Origin: Auanema rhodensis
Lineage: Eukaryota > Nematoda > Chromadorea > Rhabditida > Rhabditidae
DNA length: 64,000 bases
Reading direction: 5' to 3'
Assembly (NCBI GenBank): GCA_964057225.1
Contig: CAXKVF010000089.1
Coordinates: 113,249 to 177,248, forward strand
Both the position numbers and the translations under genes were made by a program. Positions 1-12,848 of this stretch are shown piece after piece. The first letter of the stretch is position 1. The number at the start of each line of letters is the position of its first letter. The notes beneath the pieces are model-generated. The model did not search any database. It was not told the origin of the DNA and saw only the letters and a list, made by a program, of their open reading frames with translations.

Positions 1-14
1 CATCTCTTTATCTT

Positions 15-22
15 TCACGTGA
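15..22. other. Palindrome TCACGTGA (E-box/G-box core), repeated in each monomer
   Basis: A perfect 8-bp palindrome centred on CACGTG. CACGTG is the core bound by bHLH and bZIP factors in eukaryotes, but nothing here shows binding. It is kept in nearly all copies; one clear loss is the CACATG in the copy starting at 35201. Confidence 0.6.
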
Positions 23-45
23 AGCGAGTTACATACCAAGTGCAC

Positions 46-53
46 ATCACGTG
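46..53. other. ATCACGTG, second CACGTG core, repeated in each monomer
   Basis: CACGTG recurs 32 bp after the first core, and a degenerate CACGTA follows 33 bp later at 81. The 8-mer ATCACGTG fits RTCACRTG, the budding-yeast CDEI consensus bound by the bHLH protein Cbf1. The fit is exact but short, and a tandem 176-bp array is nothing like a yeast point centromere, so I treat it as a motif match only. One copy (starting 45585) has lost the CpG here. Confidence 0.45.
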
Positions 54-97
54 TACATTTAATTAGCATAAATTAAAGTTCACGTAAATTTCAAAGT

Positions 98-110
98 CAT
101 GGTTACCATG
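98..110. other. 13-nt dyad CATGGT-T-ACCATG, repeated in each monomer
   Basis: Six-base arms that are exact reverse complements flank one central T. It is the strongest dyad in the monomer. I noticed only three copies that break it, at 4334 (G to A), 41467 (C to T) and 53782 (G to A). The most variable site of the monomer, 111-114, begins at the next base. Short dyads are common in centromeric satellites and have been proposed to favour non-B DNA; function here is unproven. Confidence 0.65.
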
Positions 111-123
111 AACCAATATCAAT

Positions 124-137
124 AAAAATTTGTTTTT
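124..137. other. A5T3-G-T5 tract, possible bend, repeated in each monomer
   Basis: AAAAATTTGTTTTT forms adjacent A and T tracts of the kind that give intrinsic curvature. It overlaps AATAAA at 121-126, which matches a poly(A) hexamer, but no transcript or gene context supports such a use. Most single-base deletions on the right side of the window fall in this tract or in the homopolymers at 154-173. Confidence 0.4.
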
Positions 138-164
138 AGACTAATATGGACATGGGGAATCTAA

Positions 165-173
165 TTTTGAAAA
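165..173. other. Mini-dyad TTTTGAAAA, repeated in each monomer
   Basis: Four-base T and A arms flank a single G next to the monomer junction. It is intact through the left 54 kb apart from rare substitutions, and is shortened by one T or one A in many copies after 54720. Confidence 0.4.
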
Positions 174-1056
174 CCGCATTTCTTTATCTTTCACGTGAAG
201 CGAGTTACATACCAAGTGCACATCACGTGTACATTTAATTAGCATAAATTAAAGTTCACGTAAATTTCAAAGTCATGGTTACCATGCACCAATATCAATA
301 AAAATTTGTTTTTAGACTAATATGGACATGGGGAATCTAATTTTGAAAACCGCATCTCTTTATCTTTCACGTGAAGCGAGTTACATACCAAGTGCACATC
401 ACGTGTACATTTAATTAGCATAAATTAAAGTTCACGTAAATTTCAAAGTCATGGTTACCATGAAGCAATATCAATAAAAATTTGTTTTTAGACTAATATG
501 GACATGGGGAATCTAATTTTGAAAACCGCATCTCTTTATCTTTCACGTGAAGCGAGTTACATACCAAGTGCACATCACGTGTACATTTAATTAGCATAAA
601 TTAAAGTTCACGTAAACTTCAAAGTCATGGTTACCATGAAGCAATATCAATAAAAATTTGTTTTTAGACTAATATGGACATGGGGAATCTAATTTTGAAA
701 ACCGCATCTCTTTATCTTTCACGTGAAGCGAGTTACATACCAAGTGCACATCACGTGTACATTTAATTAGCATAAATTAAAGTTCACGTAAATTTCAAAG
801 TCATGGTTACCATGAACCAATATCAATAAAAATTTGTTTTTAGACTAATATGGACATGGGGAATCTAATTTTGAAAACCGCATCTCTTTATCTTTCACGT
901 GAAGCGAGTTACATACCAAGTGCACATCACGTGTACATTTAATTAGCATAAATTAAAGTTCACGTAAATTTCAAAGTCATGGTTACCATGAACCAATATC
1001 AATAAAAATTTGTTTTTAGACTAATATGGACATGGGGAATCTAATTTTGAAAACCG

Positions 1057-1584
1057 CATCTCTTTATCTTTCACGTGAAGCGATTTACATACCAAGTGCA
1101 CATCACGTGTACATTTAATTAGCATAAATTAAAGTTCACGTAAATTTCAAAGTCATGGTTACCATGAACCAATATCAATAAAAATCTGTTTTTAGACTAA
1201 TATGGACATAGGGAATCTAATTTTGAAAACCGCATCTCTTTATCTTTCACGTGAAGCGAGTTACATACCAAGTGCACATCACGTGTACATTTAATTAGCA
1301 TAAATTAAAGTTCACGTAAATTTCAAAGTCATGGTTACCATGAACCAATATCAATAAAAATTTTTTTTTAGACTAATATGGACATGGGGAATCTAATTTT
1401 GAAAATCGCATTTCTTTATCTTTCACGTGAAGCGAGTTACATACCAAGTGCACATCACGTGTACATTTAATTAGCATAAATTAAAGTTCACGTAAATTTC
1501 AAAGTCATGGTTACCATGCACCGATATCAATAAAAATTTGTTTTTAGACTAATATGGACATGGGGAATCTAATTTTGAAAACCG
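1057..1584. repeat. Three adjacent copies with extra private substitutions
   Basis: Three consecutive monomers carry changes I see rarely or nowhere else: position 28 G to T at 1084, a C at 1186, an A breaking the G run at 1210, T for G at 1364 giving a nine-T run, T at 1406 removing CC before the junction CpG, and G at 1523. Neighbouring copies carry none or one such change. This suggests a stretch less recently homogenised than its surroundings. Confidence 0.7.
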
Positions 1585-2992
1585 CATCTCTTTATCTTTC
1601 ACGTGAAGCGAGTTACATACCAAGTGCACATCACGTGTACATTTAATTAGCATAAATTAAAGTTCACGTAAATTTCAAAGTCATGGTTACCATGAACCAA
1701 TATCAATAAAAATTTGTTTTTAGACTAATATGGACATGGGGAATCTAATTTTGAAAACCGCATCTCTTTATCTTTCACGTGAAGCGAGTTACATACCAAG
1801 TGCACATCACGTGTACATTTAATTAGCATAAATTAAAGTTCACGTAAATTTCAAAGTCATGGTTACCATGAACCAATATCAATAAAAATTTGTTTTTAGA
1901 CTAATATGGACATGGGGAATCTAATTTTGAAAACCGCATTTCTTTATCTTTCACGTGAAGCGAGTTACATACCAAGTGCACATCACGTGTACATTTAATT
2001 AGCATAAATTAAAGTTCACGTAAATTTCAAAGTCATGGTTACCATGCACCAATATCAATAAAAATTTGTTTTTAGACTAATATGGACATGGGGAATCTAA
2101 TTTTGAAAACCGCATCTCTTTATCTTTCACGTGAAGCGAGTTACATACCAAGTGCACATCACGTGTACATTTAATTAGCATAAATTAAAGTTCACGTAAA
2201 TTTCAAAGTCATGGTTACCATGAACCAATATCAATAAAAATTTGTTTTTAGACTAATATGGACATGGGGAATCTAATTTTGAAAACCGCATCTCTTTATC
2301 TTTCACGTGAAGCGAGTTACATACCAAGTGCACATCACGTGTACATTTAATTAGCATAAATTAAAGTTCACGTAAATTTCAAAGTCATGGTTACCATGAA
2401 CCAATATCAATAAAAATTTGTTTTTAGACTAATATGGACATGGGGAATCTAATTTTGAAAACCGCATTTCTTTATCTTTCACGTGAAGCGAGTTACATAC
2501 CAAGTGCACATCACGTGTACATTTAATTAGCATAAATTAAAGTTCACGTAAATTTCAAAGTCATGGTTACCATGCACCAATATCAATAAAAATTTGTTTT
2601 TAGACTAATATGGACATGGGGAATCTAATTTTGAAAACCGCATCTCTTTATCTTTCACGTGAAGCGAGTTACATACCAAGTGCACATCACGTGTACATTT
2701 AATTAGCATAAATTAAAGTTCACGTAAATTTCAAAGTCATGGTTACCATGAACCAATATCAATAAAAATTTGTTTTTAGACTAATATGGACATGGGGAAT
2801 CTAATTTTGAAAACCGCATCTCTTTATCTTTCACGTGAAGCGAGTTACATACCAAGTGCACATCACGTGTACATTTAATTAGCATAAATTAAAGTTCACG
2901 TAAATTTCAAAGTCATGGTTACCATGAACCAATATCAATAAAAATTTGTTTTTAAACTAATATGGACATGGGGAATCTAATTTTGAAAACCG
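1409..2992. repeat. Trimer higher-order repeat (tC-E-E), three copies of 528 bp
   Basis: Copies starting at 1409, 1937 and 2465 begin 'catttc' and carry 'catgcacc'. Each is followed by two 'catctc'/'catgaacc' copies. The period is therefore three monomers. The first unit has extra private changes; the third ends with a G to A change giving 'tttttaaac'. The related order C-E-E recurs through the window, so this may be a local amplification of a basic unit. Confidence 0.8.
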
Positions 2993-3520
2993 CATCTCTT
3001 TATCTTTCACGTGAAGCGAGTTACATACCAAGTGCACATCACGTGTACATTTAATTAGCATAAATTAAAGTTCACGTAAACTTCAAAGTCATGGTTACCA
3101 TGAAGCAATATCAATAAAAATTTGTTTTTAAACTAATATGGACATGGGGAATCTAATTTTGAAAACCGCATCTCTTTATCTTTCACGTGAAGCGAGTTAC
3201 ATACCAAGTGCACATCACGTGTACATTTAATTAGCATAAATTAAAGTTCACGTAAATTTCAAAGTCATGGTTACCATGAACCAATATCAATAAAAATTTG
3301 TTTTTAGACTAATATGGACATGGGGAATCTAATTTTGAAAACCGCATCTCTTTATCTTTCACGTGAAGCGAGTTACATACCAAGTGCACATCACGTGTAC
3401 ATTTAATTAGCATAAATTAAAGTTCACGTAAATTTCAAAGTCATGGTTACCATGAACCAATATCAATAAAAATTTGTTTTCAGACTAATATGGACATGGG
3501 GAATCTAATTTTGAAAACCG

Positions 3521-5280
3521 CATCTCTTTATCTTTCACGTGAAGCGAGTTACATACCAAGTGCACATCACGTGTACATTTAATTAGCATAAATTAAAGTT
3601 CACGTAAATTTCAAAGTCATGGTTACCATGAACCAATATCAATAAAAATTTGTTTTTAGACTAATATGGACATGGGGAATCTAATTTTGAAAACCGCATC
3701 TCTTTATCTTTCACGTGAAGCGAGTTACATACCAAGTGCACATCACGTGTACATTTAATTAGCATAAATTAAAGTTCACGTAAATTTCAAAGTCATGGTT
3801 ACCATGCACCAATATCAATAAAAATTTGTTTTTAGACTAATATGGACATGGGGAATCTAATTTTGAAAACCGCATCTCTTTATCTTTCACGTGAAGCGAG
3901 TTACATACCAAGTGCACATCACGTGTACATTTAATTAGCATAAATTAAAGTTCACGTAAATTTCAAAGTCATGGTTACCATGCACCAATATCAATAAAAA
4001 TTTGTTTTTAGACTAATATGGACATGGGGAATCTAATTTTGAAAACCGCATCTCTTTATCTTTCACGTGAAGCGAGTTACATACCAAGTGCACATCACGT
4101 GTACATTTAATTAGCATAAATTAAAGTTCACGTAAATTTCAAAGTCATGGTTACCATGCACCAATATCAATAAAAATTTGTTTTCAGACTAATATGGACA
4201 TGGGGAATCTAATTTTGAAAACCGCATCTCTTTATCTTTCACGTGAAGCGAGTTACATACCAAGTGCACATCACGTGTACATTTAATTAGCATAAATTAA
4301 AGTTCACGTAAATTTCAAAGTCATGGTTACCATAAACCAATATCAATAAAAATTTGTTTTTAGACTAATATGGACATGGGGAATCTAATTTTGAAAACCG
4401 CATCTCTTTATCTTTCACGTGAAGCGAGTTACATACCAAGTGCACATCACGTGTACATTTAATTAGCATAAATTAAAGTTCACGTAAATTTCAAAGTCAT
4501 GGTTACCATGAAGCAATATCAATAAAAATTTGTTTTTAGACTAATATGGACATGGGGAATCTAATTTTGAAAACCGCATCTCTTTATCTTTCACGTGAAG
4601 CGAGTTACATACCAAGTGCACATCACGTGTACATTTAATTAGCATAAATTAAAGTTCACGTAAATTTCAATGTCATGGTTACCATGCACCAATATCAATA
4701 AAAATTTGTTTTTAGACTAATATGGACATGGGGAATCTAATTTTGAAAACCGCATCTCTTTATCTTTCACGTGAAGCGAGTTACATACCAAATGCACATC
4801 ACGTGTACATTTAATTAGCATAAATTAAAGTTCACGTAAATTTCAAAGTCATGGTTACCATGCACCAATATCAATAAAAATTTGTTTTTAGACTAATATG
4901 GACATGGGGAATCTAATTTTGAAAACCGCATCTCTTTATCTTTCACGTGAAGCGAGTTACATACCAAGTGCACATCACGTGTACATTTAATTAGCATAAA
5001 TTAAAGTTCACGTAAATTTCAAAGTCATGGTTACCATGAACCAATATCAATAAAAATTTGTTTTTAGACTAATATGGACATGGGGAATCTAATTTTGAAA
5101 ACCGCATCTCTTTATCTTTCACGTGAAGCGAGTTACATACCAAGTGCACATCACGTGTACATTTAATTAGCATAAATTAAAGATCACGTAAACTTCAAAG
5201 TCATGGTTACCATGAAGCAATATCAATAAAAATTTGTTTTTAGACTAATATGGACATGGGGAATCTAATTTTGAAAACCG
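3521..5280. repeat. Ten-monomer block, left copy of a duplication (offset 3,696 bp)
   Basis: The copy order E-C-C-C-E-G-C-C-E-AcG, including 'ttttcagac' in the third C copy, recurs at 7217-8976, exactly 21 monomers later. The Gc copy with 'tttttaaac' upstream (2993) also recurs (7041), but two E copies lie between it and the block on the left only. That is a two-monomer length difference. Private changes in the left copy include 'cataaacc' (4334), 'caatgtc' (4671) and 'ccaaatgc' in the copy starting 4753. Confidence 0.75.
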
Positions 5281-7216
5281 CATCTCTTTATCTTTCACGT
5301 GAAGCGAGTTACATACCAAGTGCACATCACGTGTACATTTAATTAGCATAAATTAGAGTTCACGTAAATTTCAAAGTCATGGTTACCATGAACCAATATC
5401 AATAAAAATTTGTTTTTAGACTAATATGGACATGGGGAATCTAATTTTGAAAACCGCATCTCTTTATCTTTCACGTGAAGCGAGTTACATACCAAGTGCA
5501 CATCACGTGTACATTTAATTAGCATAAATTAAAGTTCACGTAAATTTCAAAGTCATGGTTACCATGCACCAATATCAATAAAAATTTGTTTTTAGACTAA
5601 TATGGACATGGGGAATCTAATTTTGAAAACCGCATCTCTTTATCTTTCACGTGAAGCGAGTTACATACCAAGTGCACATCACGTGTACATTTAATTAGCA
5701 TAAATTAAAGTTCACGTAAATTTCAAAGTCATGGTTACCATGAACCAATATCAATAAAAATTTGTTTTTAGACTAATATGGACATGGGGAATCTAATTTT
5801 GAAAACCGCATCTCTTTATCTTTCACGTGAAGCGAGTTACATACCAAGTGCACATCACGTGTACATTTAATTAGCATAAATTAAAGTTCACGTAAATTTC
5901 AAAGTCATGGTTACCATGAACCAATATCAATAAAAATTTGTTTTTAGACTAATATGGACATGGGGAATCTAATTTTGAAAACCGCATCTCTTTATCTTTC
6001 ACGTGAAGCGAGTTACATACCAAGTGCACATCACGTGTACATTTAATTAGCATAAATTAAAGTTCACGTAAATTTCAAAGTCATGGTTACCATGAAGCAA
6101 TATCAATAAAAATTTGTTTTTAGACTAATATGGACATGGGGAATCTAATTTTGAAAACCGCATCTCTTTATCTTTCACGTGAAGCGAGTTACATACCAAG
6201 TGCACATCACGTGTACATTTAATTAGCATAAATTAAAGTTCACGTAAATTTCAAAGTCATGGTTACCATGCACCAATATCAATAAAAATTTGTTTTTAGA
6301 CTAATATGGACATGGGGAATCTAATTTTGAAAACCGCATCTCTTTATCTTTCACGTGAAGCGAGTTACATACCAAGTGCACATCACGTGTACATTTAATT
6401 AGCATAAATTAAAGTTCACGTAAATTTCAAAGTCATGGTTACCATGAACTAATATCAATAAAAATTTGTTTTTAGACTAATATGGACATGGGGAATCTAA
6501 TTTTGAAAACCGCATCTCTTTATCTTTCACGTGAAGCGAGTTACATACCAAGTGCACATCACGTGTACATTTAATTAGCATAAATTAAAGTTCACGTAAA
6601 TTTCAAAGTCATGGTTACCATGAACCAATATCAATAAAAATTCGTTTTTAGACTAATATGGACATGGGGAATCTAATTTTGAAAACCGCATCTCTTTATC
6701 TTTCACGTGAAGCGAGTTACATACCAAGTGCACATCACGTGTACATTTAATTAGCATAAATTAAAGTTCACGTAAATTTCAAAGTCATGGTTACCATGAA
6801 CCAATATCAATAAAAATTTGTTTTTAGACTAATATGGACATGGGGAATCTAATTTTGAAAACCGCATCTCTTTATCTTTCACGTGAAGCGAGTTACATAC
6901 CAAGTGCACATCACGTGTACATTTAATTAGCATAAATTAAAGTTCACGTAAATTTCAAAGTCATGGTTACCATGAACCAATATCAATAAAAATTTGTTTT
7001 TAGACTAATATGGACATGGGGAATCTAATTTTGAAAACCGCATCTCTTTATCTTTCACGTGAAGCGAGTTACATACCAAGTGCACATCACGTGTACATTT
7101 AATTAGCATAAATTAAAGTTCACGTAAACTTCAAAGTCATGGTTACCATGAAGCAATATCAATAAAAATTTGTTTTTAAACTAATATGGACATGGGGAAT
7201 CTAATTTTGAAAACCG
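5281..7216. repeat. Satellite copies between the duplicated blocks, no clear HOR
   Basis: Eleven monomers in the order E-C-E-E-G-C-T-E-E-E-Gc. The first five or six (E-C-E-E-G-C) match the order at 11441-12496, 35 monomers later. The copy starting 6513 carries 'ttcg' and that starting 6337 carries the rare 'catgaact'. No gene or other element is present. Confidence 0.7.
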
Positions 7217-8976
7217 CATCTCTTTATCTTTCACGTGAAGCGAGTTACATACCAAGTGCACATCACGTGTACATTTAATTAGCATAAATTAAAGTTCACG
7301 TAAATTTCAAAGTCATGGTTACCATGAACCAATATCAATAAAAATTTGTTTTTAGACTAATATGGACATGGGGAATCTAATTTTGAAAACCGCATCTCTT
7401 TATCTTTCACGTGAAGCGAGTTACATACCAAGTGCACATCACGTGTACATTTAATTAGCATAAATTAAAGTTCACGTAAATTTCAAAGTCATGGTTACCA
7501 TGCACCAATATCAATAAAAATTTGTTTTTAGACTAATATGGACATGGGGAATCTAATTTTGAAAACCGCATCTCTTTATCTTTCACGTGAAGCGAGTTAC
7601 ATACCAAGTGCACATCACGTGTACATTTAATTAGCATAAATTAAAGTTCACGTAAATTTCAAAGTCATGGTTACCATGCACCAATATCAATAAAAATTTG
7701 TTTTTAGACTAATATGGACATGGGGAATCTAATTTTGAAAACCGCATCTCTTTATCTTTCACGTGAAGCGAGTTACATACCAAGTGCACATCACGTGTAC
7801 ATTTAATTAGCATAAATTAAAGTTCACGTAAATTTCAAAGTCATGGTTACCATGCACCAATATCAATAAAAATTTGTTTTCAGACTAATATGGACATGGG
7901 GAATCTAATTTTGAAAACCGCATCTCTTTATCTTTCACGTGAAGCGAGTTACATACCAAGTGCACATCACGTGTACATTTAATTAGCATAAATTAAAGTT
8001 CACGTAAATTTCAAAGTCATGGTTACCATGAACCAATATCAATAAAAATTTGTTTTTAGACTAATATGGACATGGGGAATCTAATTTTGAAAACCGCATC
8101 TCTTTATCTTTCACGTGAAGCGAGTTACATACCAAGTGCACATCACGTGTACATTTAATTAGCATAAATTAAAGTTCACGTAAATTTCAAAGTCATGGTT
8201 ACCATGAAGCAATATCAATAAAAATTTGTTTTTAGACTAATATGGACATGGGGAATCTAATTTTGAAAACCGCATCTCTTTATCTTTCACGTGAAGCGAG
8301 TTACATACCAAGTGCACATCACGTGTACATTTAATTAGCATAAATTAAAGTTCACGTAAATTTCAAAGTCATGGTTACCATGCACCAATATCAATAAAAA
8401 TTTGTTTTTAGACTAATATGGACATGGGGAATCTAATTTTGAAAACCGCATCTCTTTATCTTTCACGTGAAGCGAGTTACATACCAAGTGCACATCACGT
8501 GTACATTTAATTAGCATAAATTAAAGTTCACGTAAATTTCAAAGTCATGGTTACCATGCACCAATATCAATAAAAATTTGTTTTTAGACTAATATGGACA
8601 TGGGGAATCTAATTTTGAAAACCGCATCTCTTTATCTTTCACGTGAAGCGAGTTACATACCAAGTGCACATCACGTGTACATTTAATTAGCATAAATTAA
8701 AGTTCACGTAAATTTCAAAGTCATGGTTACCATGAACCAATATCAATAAAAATTTGTTTTTAGACTAATATGGACATGGGGAATCTAATTTTGAAAACCG
8801 CATCTCTTTATCTTTCACGTGAAGCGAGTTACATACCAAGTGCACATCACGTGTACATTTAATTAGCATAAATTAAAGATCACGTAAACTTCAAAGTCAT
8901 GGTTACCATGAAGCAATATCAATAAAAATTTGTTTTTAGACTAATATGGACATGGGGAATCTAATTTTGAAAACCG
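7217..8976. repeat. Ten-monomer block, right copy of a duplication (offset 3,696 bp)
   Basis: Matches 3521-5280 in monomer order and in the rare 'ttttcagac' marker. The 'cataaacc', 'caatgtc' and 'ccaaatgc' changes of the left copy are absent here, so those arose after the duplication or were converted away on this side. Confidence 0.75.
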
Positions 8977-11968
8977 CATCTCTTTATCTTTCACGTGAAG
9001 CGAGTTACATACCAAGTGCACATCACGTGTACATTTAATTAGCATAAATTAAAGTTCACGTAAATTTCAAAGTCATGGTTACCATGAACCAATATCAATA
9101 AAAATTTGTTTTTAGACTAATATGGACATGGGGAATCTAATTTTGAAAACCGCATCTCTTTATCTTTCACGTGAAGCGAGCTACATACCAAGTGCACATC
9201 ACGTGTACATTTAATTAGCATAAATTAAAGATCACGTAAACTTCAAAGTCATGGTTACCATGAAGCAATATCAATAAAAATTTGTTTTTAGACTAATATG
9301 GACATGGGGAATCTAATTTTGAAAACCGCATCTCTTTATCTTTCACGTGAAGCGAGTTACATACCAAGTGCACATCACGTGTACATTTAATTAGCATAAA
9401 TTAAAGTTCACGTAAATTTCAAAGTCATGGTTACCATGAACCAATATCAATAAAAATTTGTTTTTAGACTAATATGGACATGGGGAATCTAATTTTGAAA
9501 ACCGCATCTCTTTATCTTTCACGTGAAGCGAGTTACATACCAAGTGCACATCACGTGTACATTTAATTAGCATAAATTAAAGTTCACGTAAATTTCAAAG
9601 TCATGGTTACCATGCACCAATATCAATAAAAATTTGTTTTTAGACTAATATGGACATGGGGAATCTAATTTTGAAAACCGCATCTCTTTATCTTTCACGT
9701 GAAGCGAGTTACATACCAAGTGCACATCACGTGTACATTTAATTAGCATAAATTAAAGTTCACGTAAATTTCAAAGTCATGGTTACCATGCACCAATATC
9801 AATAAAAATTTGTTTTTAGACTAATATGGACATGGGGAATCTAATTTTGAAAACCGCATCTCTTTATCTTTCACGTGAAGCGAGTTACATACCAAGTGCA
9901 CATCACGTGTACAATTAATTAGCATAAATTAAAGTTCACGTAAATTTCAAAGTCATGGTTACCATGAACCAATATCAATAAAAATTTGTTTTTAGACTAA
10001 TATGGACATGGGGAATCTAATTTTGAAAACCGCATCTCTTTATCTTTCACGTGAAGCGAGTTACATACCAAGTGCACATCACGTGTACATTTAATTAGCA
10101 TAAATTAAAGTTCACGTAAATTTCAAAGTCATGGTTACCATGAAGCAATATCAATAAAAATTTGTTTTTAGACTAATATGGACATGGGGAATCTAATTTT
10201 GAAAACCGCATCTCTTTATCTTTCACGTGAAGCGAATAACATACCAAGTGCACATCACGTGTACATTTAATTAGCATAAATTAAAGTTCACGTAAATTTC
10301 AAAGTCATGGTTACCATGAAGCAATATCAATAAAAATTTGTTTTTAGACTAATATGGACATGGGGAATCTAATTTTGAAAACCGCATCTCTTTATCTTTC
10401 ACGTGAAGCGAGTTACATACCAAGTGCACATCACGTGTACATTTAATTAGCATAAATTAAAGTTCACGTAAATTTCAAAGTCATGGTTACCATGCACCAA
10501 TATCAATAAAAATTTGTTTTTAGACTAATATGGACATGGGGAATCTAATTTTGAAAACCGCATCTCTTTATCTTTCACGTGAAGCGAGTTACATACCAAG
10601 TGCACATCACGTGTACATTTAATTAGCATAAATTAAAGTTCACGTAAATTTCAAAGTCATGGTTACCATGCACCAATATCAATAAAAATTTGTTTTTAGA
10701 CTAATATGGACATGGGGAATCTAATTTTGAAAACCGCATCTCTTTATCTTTCACGTGAAGCGAGTTACATACCAAGTGCACATCACGTGTACATTTAATT
10801 AGCATAAATTAAAGTTCACGTAAATTTCAAAGTCATGGTTACCATGAACCAATATCAATAAAAATTTGTTTTTAGACTAATATGGACATGGGGAATCTAA
10901 TTTTGAAAACCGCATCTCTTTATCTTTCACGTGAAGCGAGTTACATACCAAGTGCACATCACGTGTACATTTAATTAGCATAAATTAAAGATCACGTAAA
11001 CTTCAAAGTCATGGTTACCATGAAGCAATATCAATAAAAATTTGTTTTTAGACTAATATGGACATGGGGAATCTAATTTTGAAAACCGCATCTCTTTATC
11101 TTTCACGTGAAGCGAGTTACATACCAAGTGCACATCACGTGTACATTTAATTAGCATAAATTAAAGTTCACGTAAATTTCAAAGTCATGGTTACCATGAA
11201 CCAATATCAATAAAAATTTGTTTTTAGACTAATATGGACATGGGGAATCTAATTTTGAAAACCGCATCTCTTTATCTTTCACGTGAAGCGAGCTACATAC
11301 CAAGTGCACATCACGTGTACATTTAATTAGCATAAATTAAAGATCACGTAAACTTCAAAGTCATGGTTACCATGAACTAATATCAATAAAAATTTGTTTT
11401 TAGACTAATATGGACATGGGGAATCTAATTTTGAAAACCGCATCTCTTTATCTTTCACGTGAAGCGAGTTACATACCAAGTGCACATCACGTGTACATTT
11501 AATTAGCATAAATTAAAGTTCACGTAAATTTCAAAGTCATGGTTACCATGAACCAATATCAATAAAAATTTGTTTTTAGACTAATATGGACATGGGGAAT
11601 CTAATTTTGAAAACCGCATCTCTTTATCTTTCACGTGAAGCGAGTTACATACCAAGTGCACATCACGTGTACATTTAATTAGCATAAATTAAAGTTCACG
11701 TAAATTTCAAAGTCATGGTTACCATGCACCAATATCAATAAAAATTTGTTTTTAGACTAATATGGACATGGGGAATCTAATTTTGAAAACCGCATCTCTT
11801 TATCTTTCACGTGAAGCGAGTTACATACCAAGTGCACATCACGTGTACATTTAATTAGCATAAATTAAAGTTCACGTAAATTTCAAAGTCATGGTTACCA
11901 TGAACCAATATCAATAAAAATTTGTTTTTAGACTAATATGGACATGGGGAATCTAATTTTGAAAACCG
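7921..11968. repeat. Imperfect 11/12-monomer higher-order repeat, two units
   Basis: Unit 1 (7921-9856) reads E-G-C-C-E-AcG-E-AcG-E-C-C. Unit 2 (9857-11968) reads E-G-G-C-C-E-AcG-E-AcT-E-C-E. The second A-type copy of each has the rare 'gcgagcta' (9153 and 11265 copies). Unit 2 has one additional G copy starting 10209 with 'gcgaataac', a marker seen again only in the copy starting 12849. It overlaps the right copy of the 3,696-bp duplication, so at least two amplification rounds are stacked here. Confidence 0.7.
11265..11440. repeat. Recombinant monomer joining the A/c haplotype to 'catgaact'
   Basis: The left half has 'agatcac' and 'aaacttc', which elsewhere go with 'catgaagc'. This copy instead carries 'catgaact'. 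A crossover or conversion tract edge between positions 89 and 113 is the simplest explanation. Confidence 0.6.
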
Positions 11969-12848
11969 CATCTCTTTATCTTTCACGTGAAGCGAGTTAC
12001 ATACCAAGTGCACATCACGTGTACATTTAATTAGCATAAATTAAAGTTCACGTAAATTTCAAAGTCATGGTTACCATGAACCAATATCAATAAAAATTTG
12101 TTTTTAGACTAATATGGACATGGGGAATCTAATTTTGAAAACCGCATCTCTTTATCTTTCACGTGAAGCGAGTTACATACCAAGTGCACATCACGTGTAC
12201 ATTTAATTAGCATAAATTAAAGTTCACGTAAATTTCAAAGTCATGGTTACCATGAAGCAATATCAATAAAAATTTGTTTTTAGACTAATATGGACATGGG
12301 GAATCTAATTTTGAAAACCGCATCTCTTTATCTTTCACGTGAAGCGAGTTACATACCAAGTGCACATCACGTGTACATTTAATTAGCATAAATTAAAGTT
12401 CACGTAAATTTCAAAGTCATGGTTACCATGCACCAATATCAATAAAAATTTGTTTTTAGACTAATATGGACATGGGGAATCTAATTTTGAAAACCGCATC
12501 TCTTTATCTTTCACGTGAAGCGAGTTACATACCAAGTGCACATCACGTGTACATTTAATTAGCATAAATTAAAGTTCACGTAAATTTCAAAGTCATGGTT
12601 ACCATGAACCAATATCAATAAAAATTTGTTTTTAGACTAATATGGACATGGGGAATCTAATTTTGAAAACCGCATCTCTTTATCTTTCACGTGAAGCGAG
12701 TTACATACCAAGTGCACATCACGTGTACATTTAATTAGCATAAATTAAAGTTCACGTAAATTTCAAAGTCATGGTTACCATGAAGCAATATCAATAAAAA
12801 TTTGTTTTTAGACTAATATGGACATGGGGAATCTAATTTTGAAAACCG

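Larger units (their letters stand above)
1..176. repeat. Reference monomer (type E), used for position numbering
   Basis: This first copy carries the commonest base at nearly every site and defines positions 1-176. It holds five CpG sites (18-19, 25-26, 50-51, 83-84, 175-176), three CACGT cores, a 13-nt dyad at 98-110 and A/T tracts in the right half. Diagnostic variable sites are 4 (C/T), 6 (C/T), 9 (T/C), 79 (T/A/C), 89 (T/C), 91 (T/A), 111 (A/C), 113 (C/G), 114 (C/T), 131 (T/C), 137 (T/C/A) and 157 (G/A). I find no CENP-B box (NTTCGNNNNANNCGGGN) on either strand. The start point is arbitrary, because the array has no natural monomer boundary. Confidence 0.95.

Noticed and set aside
46-53. 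Yeast-type point centromere (CDEI)
   Set aside because: Only the 8-bp CDEI-like motif fits. There is no single CDEII/CDEIII arrangement, and a tandem array is a regional type of organisation.
14-85. Internal subrepeat (ttcacgt at 14-20 and 79-85) as proof that the monomer arose from a shorter dimer
   Set aside because: Only about seven bases match, and the flanks do not align, so chance is enough to explain it.
121-126. AATAAA as a poly(A) signal in every monomer
   Set aside because: An AT-rich chance hexamer repeated with the satellite; no transcription unit precedes it.
1-176. CENP-B box
   Set aside because: No NTTCGNNNNANNCGGGN match on either strand of the reference monomer.
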